NCBI RefSeq assembly: GCF_005234135.1
Contig: NZ_CP039964.1
Coordinates: 806,001-870,000, forward strand
Reading direction: 5' to 3'
Length of the DNA: 64,000 nucleotides
DNA from: Pseudorhodobacter turbinis
GTDB lineage: Bacteria > Pseudomonadota > Alphaproteobacteria > Rhodobacterales > Rhodobacteraceae
Shown: positions 21,208 to 30,388 of the stretch, piece by piece
How positions within the stretch are numbered: the stretch's first letter is position 1
Layout: each line of letters opens with the position of its first letter
Program-made: the position numbers and the translations under genes
The notes under the pieces: generated by a model
What the model was told of the DNA's origin: nothing
Database searches by the model: none
The model's input: the letters and a program-made list of their open reading frames with translations, nothing else

Positions 21208-21407
21208 GAAAAACCCCCAACGAGCGCCAAGTTGATAGCGCTAATAAGGGCCAATCGTGGAAAGGTGCAATGGGCATCATTTTTCAAATGGCAATCTTTC
21301 GCTTCTAGGTGGCAAAAGACTGCCGGTTTCGCCTGTTTTGGCCGTCGTGGCTTTATTCCCCGGATCTTAACGATACACTCGCGACCCCGCGCGAAGGTCT
21401 GCTGGAA

Positions 21408-22175
21408 TTACCCCAGCATCCCTGTATCACCACAGACCGAGATCGCCTGCCCCGAAACTGTCTTGCTGCGTGGGCTGGCAAGGAAAACCACCTGATCGGC
21501 GATCTGCTCTGGCGTCACATAATCCTGAATGGAGGTGAAAGAGAAAGCCTCGGCCTCGGCCTGCTCGAACGAGATCCCCCGTGCCTCTGCCCGCGCGCCC
21601 AGAACTTTGCACTGACGTTCTCCCGCGACTATGCCGGGAAGGATGGCGTTGACGCGCACCTTGTCGGGGCCCAGCTCAATCGCCATGGATTTGGTCAGGC
21701 CAACTACCCCCCATTTCGCCGCTGCATAGGGGCTGCGCAGCTTGAACCCCAGACGCCCCGCAAGCGAGGATATATTGACGATCGACGGATTTTTGCTTTG
21801 GCGCAAATGCGAAACGGCGCGACCGATGGTCACGAATTGGCTGGTCAGGCAAAGCGAGATGCATTGCTCTATCGTAGCGATATCAAGATCCTCGATCCGC
21901 GCTGTAGGCCCTGCGATGCCTGCATTGTTGACCAAGCAATCCACCCCGCCAAGCGCCTCGGCGGCGGCATCGATGAACTGCGCCAGATCCGCCGATTTGC
22001 CAACATCCACCCGGCGGTGCCAAACACCATCCGGCAAAGAGGCCAGCCCCGCTTCATCGATATCGCAGGTCGCGACCTTGGCACCCGCAGCAAGGAAAGC
22101 CTCGACGATGGCGCGCCCGATGCCCCCTGCACCGGCTGTAACAATAACCCGGGAGCCTTCAAGAAAAAGATCCAT
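21408..22175 (-). CDS. SDR family NAD(P)-dependent oxidoreductase
   Basis: A classical short-chain dehydrogenase of 255 residues. The cofactor motif is TAGAGGIGRAI, followed by DID (acidic residue suggesting NAD preference), NNAGIAGP, the catalytic Ser in NISSLAG and YAAAK with the Tyr/Lys pair. The C-terminal segment VSGQAISVCGDTGML is typical. It has its own GAAAGGA ribosome site and is the last gene of the dctP-dctQ-dctM-SDR run, so it probably oxidises or reduces the imported compound. The substrate is unknown. Confidence 0.9.
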   Translation of the reverse strand: MDLFLEGSRVIVTAGAGGIGRAIVEAFLAAGAKVATCDIDEAGLASLPDGVWHRRVDVGKSADLAQFIDAAAEALGGVDCLVNNAGIAGPTARIEDLDIATIEQCISLCLTSQFVTIGRAVSHLRQSKNPSIVNISSLAGRLGFKLRSPYAAAKWGVVGLTKSMAIELGPDKVRVNAILPGIVAGERQCKVLGARAEARGISFEQAEAEAFSFTSIQDYVTPEQIADQVVFLASPRSKTVSGQAISVCGDTGMLG

Positions 22176-22204
22176 TTATTCAGTCCTTTCTAGGAATTAC
22201 GGCC

Positions 22205-23473
22205 TTAACGGCCCGTCAGCGCCAATGACAGCCACGGCACAAAGCTGATGATCATCAAAACCACCATGATAAGGCCAACAAAGGGCAGTACCGCGCGCGA
22301 CAGGCTTGCAATTGAGATGCGCGATATTTGCGATGCGATGAACAGGTTCAATCCGACGGGGGGCGTGAACATCCCCATGGCAAGGTTGACGACCATGATG
22401 ATCCCGAAATGCACTGGATGGAACCCGAAGCTAAGGGCGATCGGCAGCAAGATCGGCGTGAAGATCAGGATCGCGGCGGCAGCCTCAAGGAACATGCCGA
22501 CGAAAAGCAGCAAGAGATTGGCGAGGATGATGAACACCCAGGGGCTGTCGATGGCCCCCACAACGAAATCCGAAATGATCGTCGGGATCTGCAACGACAA
22601 GATGATGCGCCCGTAAAGCCCCGCCGTTGCGATGATGCTGACCACCACGGCGGATGTGACGGCGGAATCGCGCAAGATGGTCGGGATCTCGCGCAGCGGC
22701 AATTCACGGTAGACCACCACGCCGATGACGAAGGAATAGACCACCGCGATGACAGCCGCCTCGGTCGGCGTGACGATGCCGCCGTAGATCCCGCCAAGGA
22801 TAAGGCCGGGCATAAGCAGCGCAAGGATCGCCTTGCGGCCCGCGCGAAATACATCCCCAAGGCTTGCAGGCTCATCCCGCGATGCCGGGTGTTTCAGCGC
22901 GTGGAAATAGGCATAGGCCATCAGCGCGCCAACCACGACGAAACCGGGCATAAACCCCGCGGCAAACATATCGCCTACCGATTGATTCGCCGAAATCGCA
23001 TAGAGGATCAGCGGAATACTGGGCGGAATAATCACCCCCAGCGCCCCCGAGGCTGCCTGATTGGCCGCCGCATAGGCCCCGTTATACCCCTGCGCGATCA
23101 TCGCAGGGATCAAGATCGCCCCGACCGCCGCTGTGGTCGCCGCCCCAGATCCCGAGATCGCCGCGAAAAACGCCGAAGTCACAATGGCCACCATCGCCAA
23201 GCCGCCATTCATCCCGCCCACAAGCGTGCGCGAGAAATCAACCAGACGGTGCGAAATACCCCCCTGCTGCATCAGGTTGCCCGCAAGAATAAAGAAGGGG
23301 ATCGCCAGCAGCGGAAAAGAGTTGATGGAGCGGATCATCTCTTGCGGGACGATCAGCATCGGCATGATCTCTCCCTGCCAGATCGTTGCAATGGCGGCGA
23401 GCCCAAGCGAGAACGTCACCGGAACACCGATCAGCAAAAGCAACAGCAGCAGGCCAAAAAGCAATGCAATCAT
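22205..23473 (-). CDS. dctM: TRAP transporter large permease DctM
   Basis: The 12-helix large subunit of a DctP-type TRAP importer, 422 residues. It has the family N-terminus (LLLIGVPVTFSLGLAA), SGSGAATTAAVG, GALGVIIPPSIPLILYA and MGMFTPPVGLNLF, the conserved loops of the transport core. The ribosome site AAGGAGG is inside the last codons of dctQ, three codons before this ATG. It forms one unit with dctQ and dctP. Confidence 0.95.
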   Translation of the reverse strand: MIALLFGLLLLLLLIGVPVTFSLGLAAIATIWQGEIMPMLIVPQEMIRSINSFPLLAIPFFILAGNLMQQGGISHRLVDFSRTLVGGMNGGLAMVAIVTSAFFAAISGSGAATTAAVGAILIPAMIAQGYNGAYAAANQAASGALGVIIPPSIPLILYAISANQSVGDMFAAGFMPGFVVVGALMAYAYFHALKHPASRDEPASLGDVFRAGRKAILALLMPGLILGGIYGGIVTPTEAAVIAVVYSFVIGVVVYRELPLREIPTILRDSAVTSAVVVSIIATAGLYGRIILSLQIPTIISDFVVGAIDSPWVFIILANLLLLFVGMFLEAAAAILIFTPILLPIALSFGFHPVHFGIIMVVNLAMGMFTPPVGLNLFIASQISRISIASLSRAVLPFVGLIMVVLMIISFVPWLSLALTGR

Positions 23474-23476
23474 GGG

Positions 23477-23974
23477 TCAATCCTCCTTGGCAATAAAGGC
23501 GTCGAGAAGGATCGCCACAGCATTGAGCATAATCAGCGCCGCGCCCGCAGGCATGGCACCGTAAAGCCAGGCCATGGAAACCCGCGTGCTGGGCGCGGTC
23601 TGACCGGCAACCCGCTCTGCGATATTGATGCCTTGGGTCAGCAAGACCCAAGCAAAGATGCAAGAGATCACCGCGACGCCCAAGCGCAAGAATTTGGAAA
23701 ACCGCCGCCCCCCGATATCGGCCAGCAGCTCTACCGAGATCAGCGAGCCGTAGCGATAAGCATAGCCCGCACCCAGCATTGTCATCCAGACCATGGAAAA
23801 CCGCGCGACCTCTTCCGAGAATGTCAGGGAATTCCCCATCACATAGCGCGCAAAAACCTGCCAGCTGATCAGCACAGTCATCACCAGCAACAACAGCGCC
23901 AAAAGCCATCCGCACAGCCAGTTTATGCGGTCAATGCCGCGGACCACATTTCGCAGAACGATCTGCATCGGCAT
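23477..23974 (-). CDS. dctQ: TRAP transporter small permease DctQ
   Basis: The four-helix small membrane subunit, 165 residues, which pairs with DctM. It shows VLISWQVFARYVMGNSLTF and FSEEVARFSMVWMTMLGA, the standard DctQ segments, and four hydrophobic stretches. An in-frame ATG two codons later (23968) is an equally possible start. It lies between dctP (about 55 bases upstream) and dctM (three bases downstream). Confidence 0.93.
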   Translation of the reverse strand: MPMQIVLRNVVRGIDRINWLCGWLLALLLLVMTVLISWQVFARYVMGNSLTFSEEVARFSMVWMTMLGAGYAYRYGSLISVELLADIGGRRFSKFLRLGVAVISCIFAWVLLTQGINIAERVAGQTAPSTRVSMAWLYGAMPAGAALIMLNAVAILLDAFIAKED

Positions 23975-24029
23975 CCCCCCTTAATTCCTTGGTGTGTCGG
24001 GCCCGGACACGCTGCCGGACCCGCCCTGA

Positions 24030-25013
24030 TTACGGCTTGAAGTTGATCGCGCTATCCACCAGCTCTGCGCCAACAACCGGTTTCCATTCCGCGATCACCG
24101 GCGCAACCCGTTCACGGAAGGCGGCCAGATCAGGCCGAGTGACCGTCATCCCCAGCTTTTCCAGCTCGACAACCAGTTCGGATTCCAGGCGCTGCGATGC
24201 CGCGCGCTGAACCGGCACGGCAATCGTGGCCGCTTCCATGATGATTGCCTGATCGGCATCGGACAGCGAATTGAAAAGTTGCGCACCGATCATGAGAGGC
24301 CCCGGCGAATAAACATGGCCTGTCAGGTTCAGATACTTTTGAACCTCATAGAATTTGACATCGTAAATCGCAGGGATCGGGTTTTCCTGACTGTCCATGA
24401 CGCCCTGCTGCAGCGCTGTGAACACCTCAGTCCACGCCATCGGAGAGGCGTTTGCCCCCAAAGCAGTCCATGTATCAACCTGCACACGGCTTTCTTGCGT
24501 ACGGTGGCGGATACCTTCCAGATCATCCGGCGTATGCAGCGGGCGGACATTGTTGGTATTGTGGCGAAAGCCGTTTTCCATCCAGCCAAGGGTTTTGACA
24601 CCGGCAGCCTCTTCCAGCTTTTGTGCCAATGCATCACCATGCTCGCTGTCCAAAAAGGCATGGGCATGTTCAGGGCTGGTGAAAATATAAGGCAGATCAA
24701 AGAGCATATAGTCATCGACAAAGCCCCCCATCGGACCCGTAGAGGTGATCCCCATGTCGATAAGGCCAAAACCAATGCCTTCCACCACTTCACGCTCGGC
24801 GCCCAATGCGTTGTCGTAATGCGGGCGGATCGTCATACGGCCTTCGGACAGACGCTCCAGCTCTTCGCCGAATTTATGAATGCCTATTGCATAATGCGAT
24901 TTCGGCCCCACCGACAGGCTTACATCAAATGTCCGGGTTGCCTGCGCGAAAGCCGCGCTTGCCATCAGCCCGAATGCCGCAGTTGTTGCGACAGCAAAAG
25001 TAAAGTTACGCAT
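24030..25013 (-). CDS. dctP: TRAP transporter substrate-binding protein DctP
   Basis: The periplasmic solute receptor of the importer, 327 residues with a signal peptide (FTFAVATTAAFGLMASAAFA, cleaved before QATRTF). The DctP fold shows ELERLSEGRMTIRPHY, the arginine region GIRHRTQESRVQVDTWTALGA that usually salt-bridges a carboxylate, and PMAWTEVFTALQQGVMDSQEN. The ligand is therefore probably an organic acid. ATG 25013 follows an AGGAGAGG ribosome site. It is divergent from the GntR gene. Confidence 0.93.
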   Translation of the reverse strand: MRNFTFAVATTAAFGLMASAAFAQATRTFDVSLSVGPKSHYAIGIHKFGEELERLSEGRMTIRPHYDNALGAEREVVEGIGFGLIDMGITSTGPMGGFVDDYMLFDLPYIFTSPEHAHAFLDSEHGDALAQKLEEAAGVKTLGWMENGFRHNTNNVRPLHTPDDLEGIRHRTQESRVQVDTWTALGANASPMAWTEVFTALQQGVMDSQENPIPAIYDVKFYEVQKYLNLTGHVYSPGPLMIGAQLFNSLSDADQAIIMEAATIAVPVQRAASQRLESELVVELEKLGMTVTRPDLAAFRERVAPVIAEWKPVVGAELVDSAINFKP

Positions 25014-25072
25014 ATTTTTTCCTCTCCTGAGCAATCGATGACTGCCCCCCATTGATCGATCGAACACGGGCG

Positions 25073-25088
25073 AACCGTGATCACGGTT
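25073..25088. promoter_or_regulatory. Perfect 16-bp palindrome, candidate operator
   Basis: AACCGTGATCACGGTT is a perfect inverted repeat in the intergenic region between divergent dctP (starts 25013) and the GntR-family gene (starts at about 25202). A second small palindrome (TCGATCGA) lies about 20 bases to its left. The location suggests the binding site of the adjacent regulator; the assignment is inference. Confidence 0.5.
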
Positions 25089-25201
25089 TACGTTAGTTCT
25101 TGAAGCAACTTTCAGTCAATACAATTTTTTGGCCATATATACGTTGACAGAAGGCCGAAACCATCTACACAATTACCTATTCTTAAAAATGAGATCACAG
25201 T

Positions 25202-25960
25202 TTGACTGGAAAAGCCCCACATTCACCGAAAGGCCTTGCAACCGATGGCTGGTCCCGGATGCGTCCACTGGCGCTCAAGGAAGGGGCGACGGCGCAATCA
25301 CTGATCTACGGCGCCCTTCGCGAAGCCTTGATGAGCGGCTATTTCCGCCCGGGAGAGGAAATCAGCCTTCGCAAAGCCGCCTTTGTGTTGGGCACAAGTG
25401 TCACCCCCGTTCGCGAAGCCCTGCGGCAACTCCAAAGCGATGGCGCGCTGGAGGTGTTCGGCGGCAACCGCGTTTTGCGTGTGCCCATCCCCACAGATGC
25501 AGAGCTGCTCGATATTCGCGATATCCGCATCAATCTGGAAGGCTTTGCAGCCGCACTGGCGATCAGTGAGGGCAACCCGCCGCAGATGCGGCTTATCAAC
25601 AATGCATTCGATCTGATGCAGCGCGCCGCCGAAACAGATGACGTCGATATGTATCTTGAAAACAACTGGCGGTTTCACTCGCTTATCTACGGGGCCGCCG
25701 GTCGCCCCGTGCTGCTATCCTTGATTGAGGCGATGTGGGTTCGGATCGGCCCCTTGATACGGCTTGCCGTCATTAGACCGTACCATTTTGACAGCTCGAT
25801 GGACAGCCACCGCGCGGCACTCGAGGCGCTGCGCGAAGGCAATGCCGAGGCGCTGCGCAATGCTATCGTGCGCGATATCAGGGATGCCGCCAATGATCTA
25901 AAACGCACCGTTCTTGGCTGGCATGCCGAGAACACATTGAACCCCAATGAAAACGACTGA
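25202..25960 (+). CDS. GntR family (FadR/FCD type) transcriptional regulator
   Basis: The N-terminal winged helix (IYGALREALMSGYFRPGEEISLRKAA, then TSVTPVREALRQLQSDGALE) is followed by an all-helical FCD effector domain with the metal- or ligand-binding residues seen in RDIRINLEGFAA and HSLIYGAA...HRAALEAL. It most likely responds to the substrate of the flanking TRAP importer and enzymes. The TTG start at 25202 gives 252 residues; an ATG at 25259 would give 233, closer to the family norm, but neither has a strong ribosome site. Confidence 0.88.
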   Translation: MTGKAPHSPKGLATDGWSRMRPLALKEGATAQSLIYGALREALMSGYFRPGEEISLRKAAFVLGTSVTPVREALRQLQSDGALEVFGGNRVLRVPIPTDAELLDIRDIRINLEGFAAALAISEGNPPQMRLINNAFDLMQRAAETDDVDMYLENNWRFHSLIYGAAGRPVLLSLIEAMWVRIGPLIRLAVIRPYHFDSSMDSHRAALEALREGNAEALRNAIVRDIRDAANDLKRTVLGWHAENTLNPNEND

Positions 25961-25975
25961 AGAAAAGGACGTTAC

Positions 25976-26872
25976 ATGACAAGAACCGTTGCCGTAATCG
26001 GAAGTGGCCTGATTGGCCGTGCATGGGCCGTGGTTTTCGCGCGTGCCGGTTGCCAAGTGCGCCTGTGGGATCCGTCCCCCGAAGTGCGCGCGCAATTGCC
26101 AGACACATTGGCCCAGACATGCACCCTCAGCGGCGATGATCCGGCAGCACTCGCCAATGTCACCATCTGCGACGATATGGCATCCGCGGTTGAAGGCGTC
26201 GAATGGGTTCAGGAAAACGGCCCCGAAAAGCTTGAGATCAAACGTCAGATCTATGCCGATCTTGACCGGCTGGCCCCGCCCGATGCGATTCTTGCCTCGT
26301 CCAGTTCGGCGCTTGTCGCCTCCAGCTTTGCCAAGGGGCTGGCGGGCAGTCACCGTATTCTGGTCGCCCATCCCGTCAACCCGCCCCATGTCGTGCCGGT
26401 GGTCGAACTTTGCCCCAGCGAGGACACCGCCCCCGAGGCCATGGACCGCGCCGAGGCCTTGATGCATGCCGTCGCACAGGTACCCGTCCGGCTTAGCCGT
26501 GAGATCGACGGCTTTGTTCTGAACCGTTTGCAGGCGGTGCTGCTGGCAGAATCCTTGTCGCTGATTGAACAGGGCATCGTCACGCCGGAAGGTCTTGACG
26601 ATACCATCTGCCACGGGCTTGGCCGCCGTTGGACGTTGCTTGGGCCAATGGCCACGATTAACCTCAACGCGCCGGGCGGGGTGATCGATTATCTGGACCG
26701 CTACGGCCCCACAATGGCGCGGCTAAGCGATAGCGCCGCACGCGGCGAGGCCTTTACCGACACCGCCGCCGAACGTGTTGCCGCCGCAATGCCGCCGCCC
26801 GAAGAGGTGCCCGAACGCACAAGGGCCCGCGATGCGAAACTGGCCGCGCTGGCGCAGTTTCTAAAAGAATAA
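25976..26872 (+). CDS. 3-hydroxyacyl-CoA dehydrogenase family protein (lambda-crystallin / L-gulonate or carnitine dehydrogenase-like)
   Basis: The 298-residue protein has the Rossmann motif VIGSGLIGRAWA, then SSSSALVAS and HPVNPPHVVPVVEL, which is the form found in soluble 3-hydroxy-acid dehydrogenases (L-gulonate 3-dehydrogenase, L-carnitine dehydrogenase) rather than in true 3-hydroxyacyl-CoA enzymes. It would oxidise a 3-hydroxy acid to a 3-oxo acid, feeding the next gene. It lacks the C-terminal thioesterase part seen in some carnitine dehydrogenases. It follows the regulator by 15 bases. Confidence 0.85.
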   Translation: MTRTVAVIGSGLIGRAWAVVFARAGCQVRLWDPSPEVRAQLPDTLAQTCTLSGDDPAALANVTICDDMASAVEGVEWVQENGPEKLEIKRQIYADLDRLAPPDAILASSSSALVASSFAKGLAGSHRILVAHPVNPPHVVPVVELCPSEDTAPEAMDRAEALMHAVAQVPVRLSREIDGFVLNRLQAVLLAESLSLIEQGIVTPEGLDDTICHGLGRRWTLLGPMATINLNAPGGVIDYLDRYGPTMARLSDSAARGEAFTDTAAERVAAAMPPPEEVPERTRARDAKLAALAQFLKE

Positions 26873-26898
26873 CGGAATTTAGGGAGAGAGAATCCGCC

Positions 26899-27831
26899 AT
26901 GAGTACCAAGAACAAAGTCATCATCACCTGTGCCGTCACAGGTGCGATCCACACGCCGTCGATGTCACCACATCTGCCCGTCAGCGCCAGCGAGATCGCC
27001 GAAGCCGCCATCGGTGCCGCCGAGGCGGGTGCGGCGGTAGTCCACCTGCATGCCCGCGACCCCAAAGATGGCCGCCCCGACCAAACCCCCGAGGGTTTTC
27101 GTCCCTTCCTGCAGGTCATCAAGCAACGCTCTGATTGTGTGGTCAATATCACCACCGGCGGCGCCCCCACCATGTCCATTCAGGAACGCGTCGCCCCCGC
27201 CGCCACATGGAAGCCGGAGTTGGCCTCGCTAAACATGGGGTCGATGAATTTTGGCCTCTTTCCGATGCTCAAGCGGTTCGGCAATGATCTGAAACACGAA
27301 TGGGAACAGAAATACCTTAGCGACAAGGGCATTTTGTTCCACAACACCTTTGCCGATATCGAGCATATCCTGACCACGCTGGGGGCCAATGGCACGCGGT
27401 TTGAGTTTGAATGCTATGACACCGCGCATCTTTATAACCTCAAGCATTTCGTGGATGAGGGATTGGTCAAAGGGCCGCTGTTTATACAGACAGTCTTTGG
27501 CTTGATGGGCGGAATTGGCGCGCATCCCGATGATATGATGCATATGAAACGCACAGCAGACCGGCTCTTTGGCGACAGCTACCGCTGGTCGGTTCTGGGC
27601 GCGGGTCGCAACCAGTTGAATGCGGCGGCGATGTCTGCGTCGATGGGGGGCCATGTGCGTGTGGGGCTGGAGGATTCGCTTTGGGCCGGGCCGGGCAAGC
27701 TGGCCACCAGCAACGCCCAACAGGTCAAGGCCGTGCGCCAGATCATCGAAGGGCTGGGCCTAGAGGTCGCAACCCCTGATGAAGCACGTGAGATCCTTCA
27801 CCTGAAGGGCGCCAGCGAAGTGGGTTTTTAG
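26899..27831 (+). CDS. Beta-keto acid cleavage enzyme (BKACE, DUF849 family)
   Basis: BKACE enzymes use Zn and acetyl-CoA to cleave a 3-oxo acid into acetoacetate and a new CoA ester (prototype Kce of lysine fermentation). The 310-residue protein has ITCAVTGAIHTPSMSPHLP at its start, the Zn histidines in VVHLHARDP, NITTGGAPT, and the C-terminal VRVGLEDSLW. A GGGAGAG ribosome site precedes the ATG. Next to a 3-hydroxy-acid dehydrogenase and a TRAP importer, it points to breakdown of an imported 3-hydroxy acid. The specificity class was not determined. Confidence 0.92.
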   Translation: MSTKNKVIITCAVTGAIHTPSMSPHLPVSASEIAEAAIGAAEAGAAVVHLHARDPKDGRPDQTPEGFRPFLQVIKQRSDCVVNITTGGAPTMSIQERVAPAATWKPELASLNMGSMNFGLFPMLKRFGNDLKHEWEQKYLSDKGILFHNTFADIEHILTTLGANGTRFEFECYDTAHLYNLKHFVDEGLVKGPLFIQTVFGLMGGIGAHPDDMMHMKRTADRLFGDSYRWSVLGAGRNQLNAAAMSASMGGHVRVGLEDSLWAGPGKLATSNAQQVKAVRQIIEGLGLEVATPDEAREILHLKGASEVGF

Positions 27832-27840
27832 GCCCCTAAT

Positions 27841-27870
27841 GGGGGCATGCGCAAACATGCCCCCGTTTTT
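27841..27870 (+). terminator. Rho-independent terminator after the BKACE gene
   Basis: GGGGGCATG / CATGCCCCC forms a perfect 9-bp stem with a 6-base loop, followed by GTTTTT. It lies 9 bases after the BKACE stop and ends at the stop of the convergent proA. Confidence 0.9.
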
Positions 27871-29132
27871 CAGGTCCGGCAGGTGCCATCGCCGGTGACC
27901 AGATATTTAAAGCTGGTGAGCTGTTCGGCACCAACCGGCCCGCGGGCATGCATTTTGCCGGTTGCGATGCCGATCTCGCCGCCCATGCCGAACTCCCCCC
28001 CATCCGCGAATTGCGTCGAGGCGTTGCGCATCAGGATCGCACTGTCGAGCCGTTGGAAAAAGCGGGCCGCGGTGGCGTCATTCTCGGTCAGGATCGCCTC
28101 GGTATGGTTGGAGCCGAATTCGCGGATATGGGCAATCGCGCCGTCAACACCGTCGACCAAACGTGCGGCGATGATCATATCCAGAAACTCCTGCCCGAAG
28201 TCCTCTGGCGCGGCTTTTACCACGCCTTTCACCTCGGCGATCTCGCCCTCACCGCGCACCTCAACGCCTGCATCCAGCAGGTCTTGCACCAGAACCGCGC
28301 CGTGTTTGGCCCAGAACCCGCGATCGATCAGCAGGCATTCCGCCGCACCGCAAATCCCTGTGCGCCGCGTTTTGGCATTCACCACCACGCGCCGCGCCTT
28401 TTCCAGATCGGCATCGGCATCGGCATAGATATGGCAGATCCCTTCGAGATGCGCGAAAACCGGCACCCGCGCCTCACGCTGCACCAAGCCGACAAGGCCC
28501 TTGCCCCCGCGCGGCACGATCACATCAATATACTCCACCGCGCGCAACATTTGCGCCACCATGTCACGATCACGCGTCGGGATCAGCTGGATCGCGGCCG
28601 CAGGCAGCCCCGCTTGCACAGCGCCTTTGACCATGCAGGCATGGATCGCAGTTGAGGAATGAAAGCTTTCAGACCCGCCGCGCAAAATCACCGCATTGCC
28701 GGCCTTGAGGCACAAAGCCCCCGCATCCGCCGTCACATTCGGCCGCGATTCGTAGATCACCCCGACAACCCCCAAAGGTGTGCGCACCCGCTGGATATGC
28801 AGCCCCGTCGGGCGGTCCCATTCGGTGATGACCTGACCAACAGGGTCGGGCTGTTCGGCCACGCTGCGCAGGCTGTCCATGATGCCGCGAATGCGATCTT
28901 CATCCAGCGCCAGACGGTCGAGCATCGCAGGCGACAGACCCTTTTCGCGCCCGAACTCCATATCCTTGGCATTGGCCGCGATAATCTCGTCCCGCGCCGC
29001 CCAAACCGCATCCGCCGCACCAATCAGGGCGGCATGTTTGCGCTCGGCACTTGCAAAAGCCAGCTCGGCGGCGGCGGCACGGGCCGCGCGGCCAATCGCA
29101 TCCATCATATCCGTCGAATTTTGCGTATTCAT
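27870..29132 (-). CDS. proA: Gamma-glutamyl phosphate reductase
   Basis: ProA reduces gamma-glutamyl phosphate to glutamate semialdehyde in proline synthesis. The 420-residue protein has [28 protein letters not shown], the catalytic-Cys region [12 protein letters not shown] and the C-terminal [16 protein letters not shown] end ([15 protein letters not shown]). The start at 29132 follows GGGGGCGGG. Unlike the usual proB-proA neighbourhood, it is separated from proB by an opposite-strand lipid-transport operon. Confidence 0.96.
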   Translation of the reverse strand: MNTQNSTDMMDAIGRAARAAAAELAFASAERKHAALIGAADAVWAARDEIIAANAKDMEFGREKGLSPAMLDRLALDEDRIRGIMDSLRSVAEQPDPVGQVITEWDRPTGLHIQRVRTPLGVVGVIYESRPNVTADAGALCLKAGNAVILRGGSESFHSSTAIHACMVKGAVQAGLPAAAIQLIPTRDRDMVAQMLRAVEYIDVIVPRGGKGLVGLVQREARVPVFAHLEGICHIYADADADLEKARRVVVNAKTRRTGICGAAECLLIDRGFWAKHGAVLVQDLLDAGVEVRGEGEIAEVKGVVKAAPEDFGQEFLDMIIAARLVDGVDGAIAHIREFGSNHTEAILTENDATAARFFQRLDSAILMRNASTQFADGGEFGMGGEIGIATGKMHARGPVGAEQLTSFKYLVTGDGTCRT

Positions 29133-29263
29133 GCCCGCCCCCAATGTATTTATGCCACCGAGATAGACTTTATTTCCACCTCTGGCAATCATAGGGACAA
29201 AGGGAATGGCCCCGAAAATAAGGGTATGATAGCAAAAGTGAAAACATCAGGTAACGCCCCCTT

Positions 29264-30388
29264 GTGACCGAAATTTCGCCAACACATCAGATTGAGACGG
29301 CCCGGCAGGACGGCACCACGCATATCACCTTGCGCGGCGCGTTCTCCTTGGCGGGTCTGACCTCCCTCAACCACGCGTTGACAGAGGCCGTGGCGCAGGG
29401 GCCGGTTGCGCTGGATATTTCGGGCGTGACACGGCTGGATACAAGTGCGGCTTGGGCGATTGTGACGGCCGAAACGGCCAGCACACATCCTTTCACCCTG
29501 ACCGGCACCAATGATGATACCGCCTCGCTTCTGGCCACCGTGCGCAAGGCGATGCCAAAACCCGACAGCCAAAGCCTGAAGCCAAAAACACTGGTCGACC
29601 GGATAGAGGACGTGGGCCGCGCCGTTGCAAAGGCTGCCGGCTTCGCGACCGAGCTGCTGGCCTATTTCGGCATTTTCCTGCACCGCTTGGCACGCACCCT
29701 GCGCCACCCAAGCGAATTTCGCATGACCGCCCTCGTCCATCATTGCCAAGAGGTCGGCGTTAAGGCTGTGCCGATTGTGGCGCTGATGTCCTTCTTGATC
29801 GGGGTTGTGCTGGCGTTCCAAGGCTCTACCCAATTACGCCAATTCGGGGCCGAGGTCTTTGTCGTCGACTTGATCGCGGTGTCGGTGTTGCGCGAGTTGG
29901 GGATTTTGTTGACGGCGATTATCGTCGCGGGCCGGACGGCATCGGCCTTTACCGCCGCAATCGGTTCGATGAAAATGCGCGAGGAAATTGACGCGATGCG
30001 CACGCTGGGCATTGATCCGGCGACAGCGCTTTTTGTGCCGCGCATATTGGCCTTGCTGTTCATGCTGCCGATCTTGGGGTTGATTGCCAATCTTTCGGGC
30101 TTGATCGGGGGCGCCTTGATGTCATGGATTGATCTGGGGATCTCACCGGGGATGTTCCAGACCCGGCTGATTGAGAATACCGGCATTTGGCATCTGGCCG
30201 TGGGCATGATCAAAGCCCCGTTCTTCGCACTGATCATCGGGGTTGTGGGCTGCCATGCAGGGATGCAGGTTGGCAGCAATGCGGAAAGCTTGGGGCAGAA
30301 AACATCCGATTCCGTTGTGACCGCTATTTTTGCCGTGATCGTGATCGACGCGGTGTTTTCGGTATTTTTCGCACAGGTGGGGGTATGA
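29264..30388 (+). CDS. mlaE: MlaE family lipid ABC transporter permease with N-terminal STAS domain
   Basis: A 374-residue fusion. Residues about 1-100 resemble a STAS (MlaB-like) domain (GAFSLAGLTSLNHAL, VTRLDTSAAWAI); the rest is the MlaE permease with GRTASAFTAAIGSMKMREEIDAMRTLGIDP, the conserved coupling segment. In the proteobacterial Mla system MlaB and MlaE are separate, so this is a fused form. The start is GTG at 29264. The stop overlaps the ATPase start (ATGA). It acts with the next three genes in phospholipid movement between the membranes. Confidence 0.92.
   Translation: MTEISPTHQIETARQDGTTHITLRGAFSLAGLTSLNHALTEAVAQGPVALDISGVTRLDTSAAWAIVTAETASTHPFTLTGTNDDTASLLATVRKAMPKPDSQSLKPKTLVDRIEDVGRAVAKAAGFATELLAYFGIFLHRLARTLRHPSEFRMTALVHHCQEVGVKAVPIVALMSFLIGVVLAFQGSTQLRQFGAEVFVVDLIAVSVLRELGILLTAIIVAGRTASAFTAAIGSMKMREEIDAMRTLGIDPATALFVPRILALLFMLPILGLIANLSGLIGGALMSWIDLGISPGMFQTRLIENTGIWHLAVGMIKAPFFALIIGVVGCHAGMQVGSNAESLGQKTSDSVVTAIFAVIVIDAVFSVFFAQVGV

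Noticed and set aside
22328..24040. 570-codon open frame on the plus strand opposite dctM/dctQ
   Set aside because: Its translation is an Asp/His/Arg-rich low-complexity string with no domain, and it lies fully antisense to two well-recognised TRAP genes. It is a GC-rich antisense shadow.
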